Below are positions 51,982 to 61,006 of a DNA stretch of 64,000 bases, piece by piece. The position numbers and the translations under genes are program-made. Positions within the stretch are counted from its first letter, which is position 1. Each line of letters opens with the position of its first letter. The stretch lies in the NCBI GenBank assembly GCA_050250755.1, contig JBFWOB010000028.1, forward strand, positions 19,114 to 83,113, written 5' to 3'. The notes beneath the pieces were generated by a model. That model was given only the letters and a program-made list of their open reading frames with translations, had not been told where the DNA came from and did no database searches. Origin of the DNA: Ga0077555 sp050250755 (GTDB taxonomy: Bacteria; Pseudomonadota; Alphaproteobacteria; Rhizobiales; Hyphomicrobiaceae).

Positions 51982-54813
51982 ATGCGGGTAGCAGCATCTC
52001 TGTGCCTCGTCGCCGCGACTTGGTTTATGGCTACGGTACCGCTGATATCACAAAGCTTGGGACAACAGGAGCAAGCAGAAAACCGGCAGAAGACCTCAAA
52101 TTTTGCTGATATCTATCGGCGCTGGCAGCAAGCCCAAGAGCCCGAGCAGAAGATTGCCTTGGGCGAGGAAGCCATCACCCAGGAGACGGCGCTCACAGCA
52201 TGGCCGCTCAGCGAGCCGCGCGAGCGCGTCAAGGGTGAGCTTTGGTTTGATTTGGGCAGCACATATGTCATGCGCGCATCCGGCATACGCGCCGATAATC
52301 TCGATAAGGCCGTGGCCTACCTCGAAGCCGCCCTCACGGTCTTCACGCGCGAAGCCGATGCTCAGAACTGGGCGGTGATCGAGAATAATCTAGGTAACGC
52401 CTATCAAGCGCGTATCCACGGCGAACGGGCCGACAACCAGGAACGGGCTACTGCGCACTTTGAAGCCGCGCTGACCATCCTGACGCGTGAGGCTTACCCA
52501 CTGCAATGGGCGCAGCTCCAGAACAACCTCGGCGTGGCCTATTGGAGCCGTATCCGCGGTGAGCGCGCCGAAAACCTCGAGGATGCGATCATGCACTTCG
52601 AGGCGGCGCTGACAGTCTTCACGCGCGCGACACACCCGCAACTGTGGGCGGCCACTCATAACAATCTCGGCAGCGCCTATCAGGTTCGCGTTCTCGGCGA
52701 GCGCGCCAACAATCGAGAGAAGGCCATTGCCCACGTCGAAGCGGCGCTTACGGTGTTTGTGCACGACGCCACGCAGCGTGAGTGGGCGCAAGCCGAGAAC
52801 AACCTTGCCGCTATCTATCTGGGTCGCATTCGCGGGGAGCGCGCCGACAACCAGGAAAAGGCTATCGCGCACCTTGCGTCCGCACTGACGGTCTTCAGGA
52901 GGGAGGCGTTTCCGCACGAGTGGGCGACAGTCCAGCGCGGCATCGGCAACGTGTACGCAGAGCGTGTCGTGGGAGATCGCGCGAGCAACAGAGAAACGTC
53001 GATTGCGGCCTACGAGGCCGCGCTATCAGTCTTCACCCGCGAAGCTGCGCCGCTCGAGCACCTGCGCACTGCCCGACGCCTTAGCCATATCCTGCTCCAG
53101 ACAGGTCAATGGAATAAGGCGGGCCTCGCCCTTGCCGGGGCGCGCGAGGCCTTCCTGCTTCTGTTCGGTCAGGGGCTTGAAGACGCCGAATCGCGCGCAC
53201 TCATCGCGGAAGCGGGTCCTCTGTTCGCGGAAGCTGCCTTTGCCGCCCTGCAGCGCGGCGAGCAAGAGGCCGCATTCCAACTGGCGAACGAGGGGCGGGC
53301 ACGGCTCCTGGCTGTTGTGATGAAGCTGCAGATGCTCGAGCTTCCTGCGGGGGAACGTGAGCGTCTGGACAATCTGCGCGTCGCGATCCGCGTGGCGCAG
53401 CAGGCCGTCGATACTACACACGGCACCGAGCGAGGTGAGGCTCTCGCTAGGCTTTCGGCCTTGCGCCGGGAATTGCTTGGTCTCGTGGACAGTGGTCGCG
53501 GTGTGGGGACAACCTCCACGCTTGTCCAGGCACACGCTCTTATCACTGCTGGCAGTGCCATTGCCATGCCGGTCGTTACGGAGTTCGGTGCAAAGCTACT
53601 GGTGATCACAAAACGGGCCGCAGACGGCAACGCCATCGCCGTCATCGATCTTCCGGAGCTGACCACGGACCGCATCTCCCGACTGCTCATCGGTCCAGGT
53701 GATGGCCCACCTGCGGGCTGGATCGGCGCCTATTTCGTCAACTACCTGGACCCTGAAGAACGAGAAAGGCGCTGGTCTGAATGGGTCGGGGCGATCGACA
53801 AGCTCGGCCCCGAGTTGTGGGATCTTTTCGGTGCCCATCTCAATGCGGCCTTGAAGCAGGCAGGCATCAAGCCGGGGGCTCGGCTCGTGTGGCTGCCATC
53901 GGGTTGGCTCGGTGTCCTTCCGCTTGGTCTCGCTCAGAACCTCTCGAGCAAGCGCCGCATCGCCGACGATTACGAGATCGTCTATGCGCCGAGCATCGAG
54001 GCGCTCACGGCCGCGCAGAATCAGATTGTGAAGGCCACCGGCAGTCCAACGCTCGCTGCGGCCGTCAACCCGACCGGCGATCTGCCGGGCACGGAAAAGG
54101 AGGGTGCCTTCGTGGCGTCGCACTTCGCCGGCGGTGCGCGCACGGTGCTTGAGCGGGACGCTGCGACGCCCGATACCGTTCTCGCCGCACTCAAGGGCAA
54201 GACTCACTGGCACTTCGCGTCGCACGGCACCTTCTCGTGGAAGGACGCGCGTCAGTCCGCGCTCGTGATGCACGGGCCTGCCATGCTCAGCGTCGGTCGA
54301 TTGCTCGAGACCAGCGGACTTGGTCGTCCGCGCCTCGTCGTGCTGTCCGCCTGCGAGACGGGGCTCTCCGACATCACGACGAGCCCCGACGAGTTCATCG
54401 GCTTGCCTGGCACCTTCATCGCACTTGGCGCAGCCGGCGTGCTCGGCACCCTGTGGCCGGTTTCGGATGCGGCTACTGCGTTACTGATTGCCAAGTTCTA
54501 CGAGCTGCACATGAGCAAGCATCTTCCACCGCCCACCGCTCTGCATCGTGCGCAGCATTGGCTGCGTAGGGCCACTAGCAAAGACCTCAATAGCTATGCC
54601 AGGATCGCCGTCGCGCAGGGCCGTCTCCAACGCCGCGACCTCTCAGAGATCGAGGCGGCTCTGAGCCCCGAGGGGCTGAGCCGCGCGCGCAACGGCGCAC
54701 TCGTAGAATGGGTCACCCGCAAGGGCATGGCATCGGGGGCGAGGTCAAGACGGCTCGCACGGCCCTATGCTCATCCCTATTTCTGGGGCGGATTCATCTA
54801 CACCGGCCTGTAG
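51982..54813 (+). CDS. Exported TPR-CHAT protein (caspase-like putative protease)
   Basis: The 943-residue protein has an N-terminal signal-like hydrophobic segment (residues 5-25) and then six tandem 46-residue TPR-type repeats (about residues 100-360), each carrying a GERADN-like turn and an NNLGxAY motif. A C-terminal CHAT domain (about 640-943) follows. The predicted catalytic dyad is His748 in WHFASHGTFS and Cys791 in VLSACETGLSD, so it is probably an active caspase-like cysteine protease. The repeats are close in DNA sequence too. No partner gene such as a gasdermin is nearby. Known CHAT proteins act in signalling and defence; this one appears to be secreted or periplasmic. Confidence 0.87.
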   Translation: MRVAASLCLVAATWFMATVPLISQSLGQQEQAENRQKTSNFADIYRRWQQAQEPEQKIALGEEAITQETALTAWPLSEPRERVKGELWFDLGSTYVMRASGIRADNLDKAVAYLEAALTVFTREADAQNWAVIENNLGNAYQARIHGERADNQERATAHFEAALTILTREAYPLQWAQLQNNLGVAYWSRIRGERAENLEDAIMHFEAALTVFTRATHPQLWAATHNNLGSAYQVRVLGERANNREKAIAHVEAALTVFVHDATQREWAQAENNLAAIYLGRIRGERADNQEKAIAHLASALTVFRREAFPHEWATVQRGIGNVYAERVVGDRASNRETSIAAYEAALSVFTREAAPLEHLRTARRLSHILLQTGQWNKAGLALAGAREAFLLLFGQGLEDAESRALIAEAGPLFAEAAFAALQRGEQEAAFQLANEGRARLLAVVMKLQMLELPAGERERLDNLRVAIRVAQQAVDTTHGTERGEALARLSALRRELLGLVDSGRGVGTTSTLVQAHALITAGSAIAMPVVTEFGAKLLVITKRAADGNAIAVIDLPELTTDRISRLLIGPGDGPPAGWIGAYFVNYLDPEERERRWSEWVGAIDKLGPELWDLFGAHLNAALKQAGIKPGARLVWLPSGWLGVLPLGLAQNLSSKRRIADDYEIVYAPSIEALTAAQNQIVKATGSPTLAAAVNPTGDLPGTEKEGAFVASHFAGGARTVLERDAATPDTVLAALKGKTHWHFASHGTFSWKDARQSALVMHGPAMLSVGRLLETSGLGRPRLVVLSACETGLSDITTSPDEFIGLPGTFIALGAAGVLGTLWPVSDAATALLIAKFYELHMSKHLPPPTALHRAQHWLRRATSKDLNSYARIAVAQGRLQRRDLSEIEAALSPEGLSRARNGALVEWVTRKGMASGARSRRLARPYAHPYFWGGFIYTGL

Positions 54814-55040
54814 GACAAATCAGGCACCGGTGCTCTCACGTACCGATCTGGCACTTCGCTTATTCCACCGATGTGCTTTTTGTGGGGCGCAGCCAATCTC
54901 CGCTGACGGGGCGTGGCGGTGATGACCAAGTCGGTACTGTAGTGATGTACTCAATTTTATCTCGACGAGCGCTAGACCTTCATGGGAACGGACCGGCCGC
55001 ACGTACATCAAAGTCGTGCTTAAACCGTAGATCGGTCGTC

Positions 55041-55522
55041 GTGGCCAAGCCAGAACAACTGAAACATGGCTCCCTTGGCATCCACGCCATTCACCTTTGC
55101 GTGGACATGGTGGTCAGGGCATGTGGCGCCGGTACTACGAGCGTTGGGCTGACATGACCATCGATAATCTCGGTCCTGACATGATAGCGATCGTGCTCGA
55201 GTTAGCTCGCTATTGTCCGCCGGGCCGGGTGATCGACAAGTTTGTTTACTCGCCCTGGATCAGCACGGATCTGCACCACCAGCTCCGGAAGTCGAACATC
55301 GATACGATTGTCATTACGGGCGGCGAGATCGATGTCTGCGTGCTCGCCACCGTGCTTGGCGCCATCGACTGGGGCTTTCGCGTTGTGCTAGTGACGGATG
55401 CCGTTTGCAGTTCCGCCGACGAAACGCACGACGCGACGATGACCATCTACAAAAATCGTTCCGCCGAGCAGGTGGAGACGGCTCCAACGCAGCGTCTTCT
55501 CGAAGAGTGGGAGCCGATTTAG
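55041..55522 (+). pseudogene. Isochorismatase-family hydrolase with internal deletion
   Basis: The C-terminal part (55097-55522) encodes IDTIVITGGEIDVCVLATVL with the nucleophilic Cys, and VVLVTDAVCSSADETHDATM, typical of isochorismatase-like cysteine hydrolases. A different frame starting at GTG 55041 encodes the N-terminal IHAIHLCVDMV with the conserved Asp. The two halves are joined about position 55110 with a frame change and loss of the central segment, including the catalytic Lys region. It is almost certainly non-functional. Confidence 0.7.
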
Positions 55523-55675
55523 ATCGCACCGGTCGGCGCAACGGGGCGGGGAAGCTGTTCGAACGTGCACTGGCTCGGTCTCTTGTCCGGGTGCAATCCT
55601 TGCTCACGGTGCGCCCCTCTTGGGATCGAGCGCTGCTCCCTGGAGAGAGGAAGCGGCGTTTCGCGTCGGGATGGT

Positions 55676-56440
55676 TTAATGCCGGTCATACTCGTCCCGT
55701 CGGCGCCACCAGACTCCAGCCTCGTTCCGTCCCTTCGGTGCACGGTCGAGCCACGCGTAGGCACCCCAGATGCTGTCCAGGCCGCGGGCATAGGCGGAAT
55801 AGGTGTGATAGACGACACTGTCGTCGAGTGCGAAGGCGCTGAGTCCCGGCCTGTCGCGCGTATAGTCCGGCACGTCGGTTCCGCAGGTTGCGGCGAGCTG
55901 GGCAACAGGCTCCGGAGCGGGCCTCATATCCATTCCGTGACCGCCGCGCCGGTAATTGTATTCGATCGCGCCTTGGCGCTGATGCTCTTCGTTGAAGTAG
56001 ACGTTGAAATCGCGGTTGAAGTCGCTCGCGAAGGACGATGCCCAAGGAAAGGTCCAACCCATGCGCTGCTTATAGGCTTGCAGCTTTACCAGCGGCGCGC
56101 GCGAGATCGCCCACAGCATCACGTCATGATTGGCGAGATGGATCGTGAACCCGTTGAAGCCGTCGGCAATCATCGAGCAGGAGGGGCAGCCAGCCGACCA
56201 GTCGGGCCCGAACATGAAATGGTAGACGAGAAGTTGCGAGCGTCCGCTGAACAGATCACGCAACGACTGCTGCCCCTGGTCCGTGTCGAAGACATAGTCC
56301 TCGTCGATTCGAACCCAGGGTAGGTCCTGACGTTGCCGCGCCAGCTCGTCACTGCCCCGGGTGAGTTCCTTTTCGGCTTGGAGCAGCTCGATCCGGGCCG
56401 TCAGCCATTCGTCACGTGTTCCAGTCTTGTGTGTCGTCAT
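55676..56440 (-). CDS. DUF899-family thioredoxin-like protein
   Basis: The 254-residue protein matches DUF899: DEWLTARIELLQAEKELTRG, LPWVRIDEDYVFDTDQGQQS and the thioredoxin-like YHFMFGPDWSAGCPSCSMIA with a CPSC motif. The C-terminal SAFALDDSVVYHTYSAYARG also fits. Cellular role is unknown; a redox or peroxiredoxin-like function is plausible. I chose the ATG at 56440 with GGAG upstream; a longer frame to 56542 adds an unconserved tail. It is divergent from the HTH regulator gene. Confidence 0.87.
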   Translation of the reverse strand: MTTHKTGTRDEWLTARIELLQAEKELTRGSDELARQRQDLPWVRIDEDYVFDTDQGQQSLRDLFSGRSQLLVYHFMFGPDWSAGCPSCSMIADGFNGFTIHLANHDVMLWAISRAPLVKLQAYKQRMGWTFPWASSFASDFNRDFNVYFNEEHQRQGAIEYNYRRGGHGMDMRPAPEPVAQLAATCGTDVPDYTRDRPGLSAFALDDSVVYHTYSAYARGLDSIWGAYAWLDRAPKGRNEAGVWWRRRDEYDRH

Positions 56441-56532
56441 TTCTTCACGCTCCAATAGGTGTCTGGTGCTCGTGCAATAGATCTGGCACCGGGTAGGGAT
56501 GGGGTGGGAGTGACAAGTGCGTCGGGATTCCG

Positions 56533-57753
56533 ATGGACTCACTGATCACGGCAGCCGCACGCGCACTCGCAACGGGCGATCCACTTGGCGCGTTGAACCG
56601 GGTCGCGCTGCGCGACGATGCACCGGCCCTCGCGCTGCGCGGCATTGCGATGGCGCAGCTTGGCGATTTCACGCGCGCGAAACTGCTTCTGAAACGAGCG
56701 GCGCGCACCTTCAGTCTGAGAGAGGTGGTGGCGCGGGCGCGGTGCGTCGTTGCCGAGGCCGAGATCGCCCTCGCATCACGCGACCTCGGCTGGCCGCCGA
56801 AGGTACTTGGCGCTGCGCAGTCCGTACTCGAGGAGCATGGCGACAGGGTGAACGCCGCCCATGCCCGGCACATCGAGGTGCGCCGCCTTCTTCTTGTCGG
56901 GCGCCTGGATGAAGCAGAAGACGCTCTCGCCCAGCTGGATCCAGCTCCACTACCGCCAGCGTGGCGCGCCGCTCATGAGCTGGTGGTCGCGGGGATCGCG
57001 ATCCGACGTCTTCGGACAAAGATCGCACGCGACGCTCTCTCACGCGCGGAACGCGCGGCATCTGATGCCGGTTTCCCCGCGCTGATAGCCGAGGTTGAAA
57101 GCGCATGGCATGTGCTGCGGACGCCAGCGGCTCGACTGATTGCGCGCGGCGACGAGCGGCCTCTTCTCCTCGAGGAGGTCGAAACGGTGTTGGCATCGAA
57201 ATCCTTAATCGTGGACGCGTGTCGCTATGTCGCGCGTGATACGCGCATCGCAATCTCACTCGCGCGCCGGCCAGTGTTGTTCACACTTGCCTATACGCTC
57301 GCCGAAGCCTGGCCCAACGACGTATCGAGGGGCGACCTGCTGGCGAGGACATTCCGGGCCAAGCATGTTGACGAGTCGCATCGCGCGCGGTTGCGCGTCG
57401 AGATCGGCCGCCTGCGAAGAGCTCTTCGACCGCTGGCCGACGTGATCGCAACCAAGGATGGCTTCGCGATCTCACCGCGATCCGCACGCGACGTCGTCGT
57501 GCTGGCGCGGCCTGTCGAGGAACAGCATGCCACGGTCCTCGCCCTCCTCGCCGATGGCGAGCTGTGGTCGAGCTCCGCCTTGGCGCTTGCGCTTGGGACC
57601 AGCCAGCGCACCGTGCAGCGCGCGCTCGACGAGTTGGCGGCCGCCGACAAGGTTCAATCGTTAGGCCGGGCGCGGGCGCGACGCTGGACTACCCCGCCGC
57701 TGCCGGGTTTCACGACGACATTGTTACTCCCTGCGCCGTTGCCCAGTGACTAG
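56533..57753 (+). CDS. Helix-turn-helix regulator with helical-repeat N-terminal domain
   Basis: The 406-residue protein has an alpha-helical N-terminal domain (about residues 1-200) with TPR-like helix pairs. A winged-helix part follows (HRARLRVEIGRLRRALRPLA, about 280-310), then a C-terminal HTH (LALALGTSQRTVQRALDELA, about 350-385). I infer a transcription factor; I do not know its ligand. It lies just upstream of the beta-propeller gene on the same strand (33 bases) and divergent from DUF899, so it may control either. Confidence 0.68.
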   Translation: MDSLITAAARALATGDPLGALNRVALRDDAPALALRGIAMAQLGDFTRAKLLLKRAARTFSLREVVARARCVVAEAEIALASRDLGWPPKVLGAAQSVLEEHGDRVNAAHARHIEVRRLLLVGRLDEAEDALAQLDPAPLPPAWRAAHELVVAGIAIRRLRTKIARDALSRAERAASDAGFPALIAEVESAWHVLRTPAARLIARGDERPLLLEEVETVLASKSLIVDACRYVARDTRIAISLARRPVLFTLAYTLAEAWPNDVSRGDLLARTFRAKHVDESHRARLRVEIGRLRRALRPLADVIATKDGFAISPRSARDVVVLARPVEEQHATVLALLADGELWSSSALALALGTSQRTVQRALDELAAADKVQSLGRARARRWTTPPLPGFTTTLLLPAPLPSD

Positions 57754-57786
57754 ATTCCCAGGACATCTGAGCAACGGAGGTGTGAC

Positions 57787-58446
57787 ATGAAACGCGCAGC
57801 AGCCGAAATCCTGCGAGAATACGGTCCCTTTCCCGGCGCCGAAAAGGTGCACGGTCTCACGTTCGACGGAGCCAGCGTGTGGTTTGCGTCCGACAACAGG
57901 CTGAACGCTCTCGACCCCGAGAGCGGCGAGATCGTCCGCTCCATCGACGTGCCCGCGCACGCGGGAACGGCCTTTGACGGGCAGTATCTGTTTCAGATTG
58001 CCGAGGACCGCATCCAGAAAATCAATCCCAAGACGGGACACGTGCTCTCGACCATTCCAGCACCGGGTGGCGGCGGCGATTCCGGCCTGGCCTGGGCCGA
58101 AGGCTCACTCTGGGTGGGTCAGCATCGAGGCCGGAAGATCCATCAGATCGATCCCGAAACGGGCGCCATCCTGCGCACCATCGAGTCCAACCGCGTGGTA
58201 ACCGGCGTCACCTGGATCGACGGCGAGCTCTGGCATGGCACGTGGGAGGGTGATGAGAGCGACGTGCGGCGCATCGATCCTCAAACGGGCGAGGTACTGC
58301 AGCGGCTCGAGATGCCGTCCGGTATGGGTGTGTCGGGGCTCGAGTCCGATGGCGGCGACCGCTTCTTCTGCGGCGGTGGCAGCAGCGGAAAAGTGAGGGC
58401 GATCCGCCGGCCGCAGCAGGCCTCCACGTCCAAGCCGAAGCGGTGA
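57787..58446 (+). CDS. Vgb-like beta-propeller protein
   Basis: The 219-residue protein consists of about five short repeats of the type VHGLTFDGASVWFASDNRLN and LNALDPESGEIVRSIDVPAH, resembling virginiamycin B lyase or glutamine cyclotransferase-type propellers. No signal peptide is seen, so it should be cytoplasmic. It has fewer blades than a full seven-blade propeller, so a compact or dimeric form is possible. It follows the HTH regulator by 33 bases and has GGAGGTG upstream of the ATG. Confidence 0.75.
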   Translation: MKRAAAEILREYGPFPGAEKVHGLTFDGASVWFASDNRLNALDPESGEIVRSIDVPAHAGTAFDGQYLFQIAEDRIQKINPKTGHVLSTIPAPGGGGDSGLAWAEGSLWVGQHRGRKIHQIDPETGAILRTIESNRVVTGVTWIDGELWHGTWEGDESDVRRIDPQTGEVLQRLEMPSGMGVSGLESDGGDRFFCGGGSSGKVRAIRRPQQASTSKPKR

Positions 58447-59076
58447 TGGCGAGCGAAAAGGCGCATCGCACGCAGAACGATCCGCTCCAGTTATTCCGAT
58501 TGGCGGCTCTAAGGGCCGGTATCATGTCAAGCGGATACACTCCGATCTGCTTGTTCGCGCGGCCGATCGCCAGCACCGGCCAATAGAATGCCGACGGAGA
58601 CCCGCATTCCAACAAGCGCTGACAAGTTGCCGGCTCGATCTACTCCAGCTTCTGCATATGAATCGACCCAAGCCGTTACCGGCCGGCAGCGCGCCACGCA
58701 GGTGCCGACCGGCCTTTCTGTCTTCGTGCGCAACCAGCGCTCGCCTTGGAGCGACTGGCGGCGCCATTTTATCTTCCCAAAAATCAAAATTGTCGGGAAC
58801 CGACATCACGGATTGCGAATTATCACACCGAGGTCTCTCCCAACTCCCCGATATAGGCCTCAACACGGCAGTTCTATCCCTCCCAACTGCCCATAGCTCC
58901 CTCCGGTCCCCCGCCGGTCGGAGCTTTCTTTTATGCTAGGCCAGTTGAAGCTGCTCCGCGCATCAGCATGGCAAGTGAGAGCAAGGATGTTTCGGGATCC
59001 GTGCCGGTGCGACCCTGAAGCTCTGCCGCATTCATCGTGCTAGATTATCTCGCGGAAGCCAAGCGGAGCGTGACCG
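58447..59076. other. Intergenic interval without a recognisable gene
   Basis: These 630 bases between the beta-propeller and SDR genes show no frame with homology that I recognise on either strand. Short frames on both strands overlap each other and lack ribosome sites. It may be decayed coding DNA. Confidence 0.4.
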
Positions 59077-59835
59077 ATGCCCACCATACCCAACCGCGAT
59101 CGTAAGACGCTGGTTCTCACCGGCGCTTCGCGAGGCATTGGCCACGCCACCGTCAAACGCTTTTCCTCGGCCGGCTGGCGCGTAATATGCTGTTCTCGCC
59201 ATGCTTTTCCCGAGGATTGTCCATGGGAGATGGGATCTGAAGATCACATTCAAGTCGATCTCGCTGACCCGGCCGCGACGACGTCGGCTGTAGCCCTTAT
59301 GAGGGAGCGCCTTGCCGACCAGGGTGGCCGCCTTAACGCTCTCGTAAACAATGCTGCCATCTCCCCGAAGGGGGCAGGTGGGTGTCGCCTGGGGACGATC
59401 GAGACCCCGCTTGATGACTGGCAAAGGATATTCCAGGTCAATTTTTTCGCGCCGATCATGCTTGCCCGCGGTCTCATCGATGAGCTCGATGCAGCTAAAG
59501 GCGCGGTCGTCAATGTGAGTTCGATCGTCGGAAGCAGAGTTCACCCATTTGCCGGATCCGCTTACGCGACGTCCAAGGCTGCGCTCATGGCTCTCACTCG
59601 CGAGATGGCTCATGACTTCGGCCCACGCGGCATAAGAGTGAACGCGATCGCACCTGGCGAGATCGACACGTCAATCCTTTCGCCCGGCACCGAAAAGATT
59701 GTGAAGGAGCAAATACCACTGGGCCGAGTGGGCGAGCCGGACGAGGTGGCGAAGGCTATCTATTTCCTATGTTCTGATGCCTCGAGTTACGTGACCGGCG
59801 CCGAACTGCAGATTAACGGAGGTCAGCACGTGTGA
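59077..59835 (+). CDS. Short-chain dehydrogenase/reductase
   Basis: The 252-residue protein is a classical SDR enzyme. The cofactor motif is VLTGASRGIGHATVKRF, followed by ALVNNAAIS, VNVSSIVGS and the catalytic YATSKAAL (Tyr-x-x-x-Lys). C-terminal blocks are GIRVNAIAPGEIDTSI and YVTGAELQINGGQHV. It reduces or oxidises a carbonyl or hydroxyl with NAD(P)H; the substrate is not readable. It is a lone gene. Confidence 0.93.
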   Translation: MPTIPNRDRKTLVLTGASRGIGHATVKRFSSAGWRVICCSRHAFPEDCPWEMGSEDHIQVDLADPAATTSAVALMRERLADQGGRLNALVNNAAISPKGAGGCRLGTIETPLDDWQRIFQVNFFAPIMLARGLIDELDAAKGAVVNVSSIVGSRVHPFAGSAYATSKAALMALTREMAHDFGPRGIRVNAIAPGEIDTSILSPGTEKIVKEQIPLGRVGEPDEVAKAIYFLCSDASSYVTGAELQINGGQHV

Positions 59836-59909
59836 CGGGCCACCCGGCGCCGGGGGAGGCCCGGCTGCGTCGGCAATCACATGTCAACCGGCCACTCCTC
59901 AACCTAGCG

Positions 59910-60260
59910 CTATCTGACAAATCGTGCGGCCTGGGCGCAGAAAGAGGGTGCGAAGGAGGCGCGCGAGGTGTCCTGGCAGTACTGGATCGCGGCGTTGTTT
60001 GCAGCCGGCCAGAGCTGCTCGATCTCGACGAGGTTCAGGAGATTGTCCGGGCTGAAGTTCTTCCAATTGATCAACGCGAACTTGGCAGGGTCGATGGCGA
60101 GAATCACAATGAGGCTGTCCTTCACGTTGCCGTATTGGTCCCTGGTCTCAGCGTAAACCTGGAGGGCGAGCTTCGTTCCCGGCGTCCGCTGGGCAGCAGG
60201 TTCGAACCGCTTTCTAGGGTGAACGCTGGGATAGTCAGAGCGGTGCTTGACTGAGGTCAC
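59910..60260 (-). CDS. Hypothetical protein, possibly truncated
   Basis: I do not recognise this 116-residue frame. From about residue 30 on it looks like a real globular protein (AETRDQYGNVKDSLIVILAI, then NLVEIEQLWPAANNAAIQYC). The N-terminal 25 residues look basic and random, so the true gene may have been truncated or frameshifted at its 5' end. An overlapping plus-strand frame (59832-60254) is rejected as its shadow. Confidence 0.35.
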   Translation of the reverse strand: MTSVKHRSDYPSVHPRKRFEPAAQRTPGTKLALQVYAETRDQYGNVKDSLIVILAIDPAKFALINWKNFSPDNLLNLVEIEQLWPAANNAAIQYCQDTSRASFAPSFCAQAARFVR

Positions 60261-60343
60261 TGCGCAGCGTTCTATAGGGACGTATGCTGATTAATGTTGC
60301 AATTGAGCATATGTTTTGCCGTAGAGTGGATCGCTGACTACCC

Positions 60344-60523
60344 ATGGCAAGCACCGATGGAGCTTACGACCAAATGGTCGTGTACCTGATTACGAGAGCG
60401 CGAAGGCAGAACGCGATCGCTGCGCTTGTTAGGGAAAGTGAGGCAGCGCTTCAGTCGGAGACGTCAACCGAGACCCGGAAACAAATCGCACGAGCGATCC
60501 TGCGCGCTGTCGCCAAGGAGTGA
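60344..60523 (+). CDS. Hypothetical 59-residue helical protein
   Basis: A short frame starting MASTDGAYDQMVVYLITRAR and ending RAILRAVAKE is rich in Ala, Arg, Glu and Gln and predicted to be helical and soluble. There is no strong ribosome site. It does not match any family I recognise. It may be a small DNA- or protein-binding peptide or a chance frame. Confidence 0.35.
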   Translation: MASTDGAYDQMVVYLITRARRQNAIAALVRESEAALQSETSTETRKQIARAILRAVAKE

Positions 60524-61006
60524 TAACAAGCCCATATTTCTAGCGTTCGGATGCGGAGTGTGGGTGTGTGGTTGCGGCGGCTTCTGAGCTCAATTTTGGG
60601 ACCCAATTCACGCCTACGTGCCTGCTTGTGTGGTTTCCAGTGGCAGCCCCTCGGTAAAATTGGAGCCGGTCGTAGCGATGTCGCTCAGGCAAACGAAATC
60701 GAGAGTGGGCGCTAGAACAATGGCGCGCGCCGGGTTCGCGTGATCAACATATCTCCCGGTTGACGGCTGTTCACGGTCCTGAGCTTGCGACCGTCGATGT
60801 CAAACGGAATGCCGGTGACAGCCCGCGATGGTGGCACAACACGACGAAAACGAGCGCACCTTGATCGCTGGTCCGTTGCCCTCGTGGAAGGATCCCGAGG
60901 CCCACGCACTTCTATTTTCGAGCCAGATTCAGTGTCTCCTACACCGCGATGAGAAGACGGCCGGCGGATGGGGAACTGGTTGTTGCTCGCCAGCTTTCAT
61001 CTCAGT
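60524..61006. other. Intergenic interval without a recognisable gene
   Basis: I see no supportable gene in these 483 bases. The open frames in this interval lack homology and good starts. It precedes the 3' end of the sulfotransferase gene. Confidence 0.4.

Noticed and set aside
59832..60254. 140-residue plus-strand frame
   Set aside because: It overlaps a more protein-like minus-strand frame and has no recognisable domain or ribosome site.
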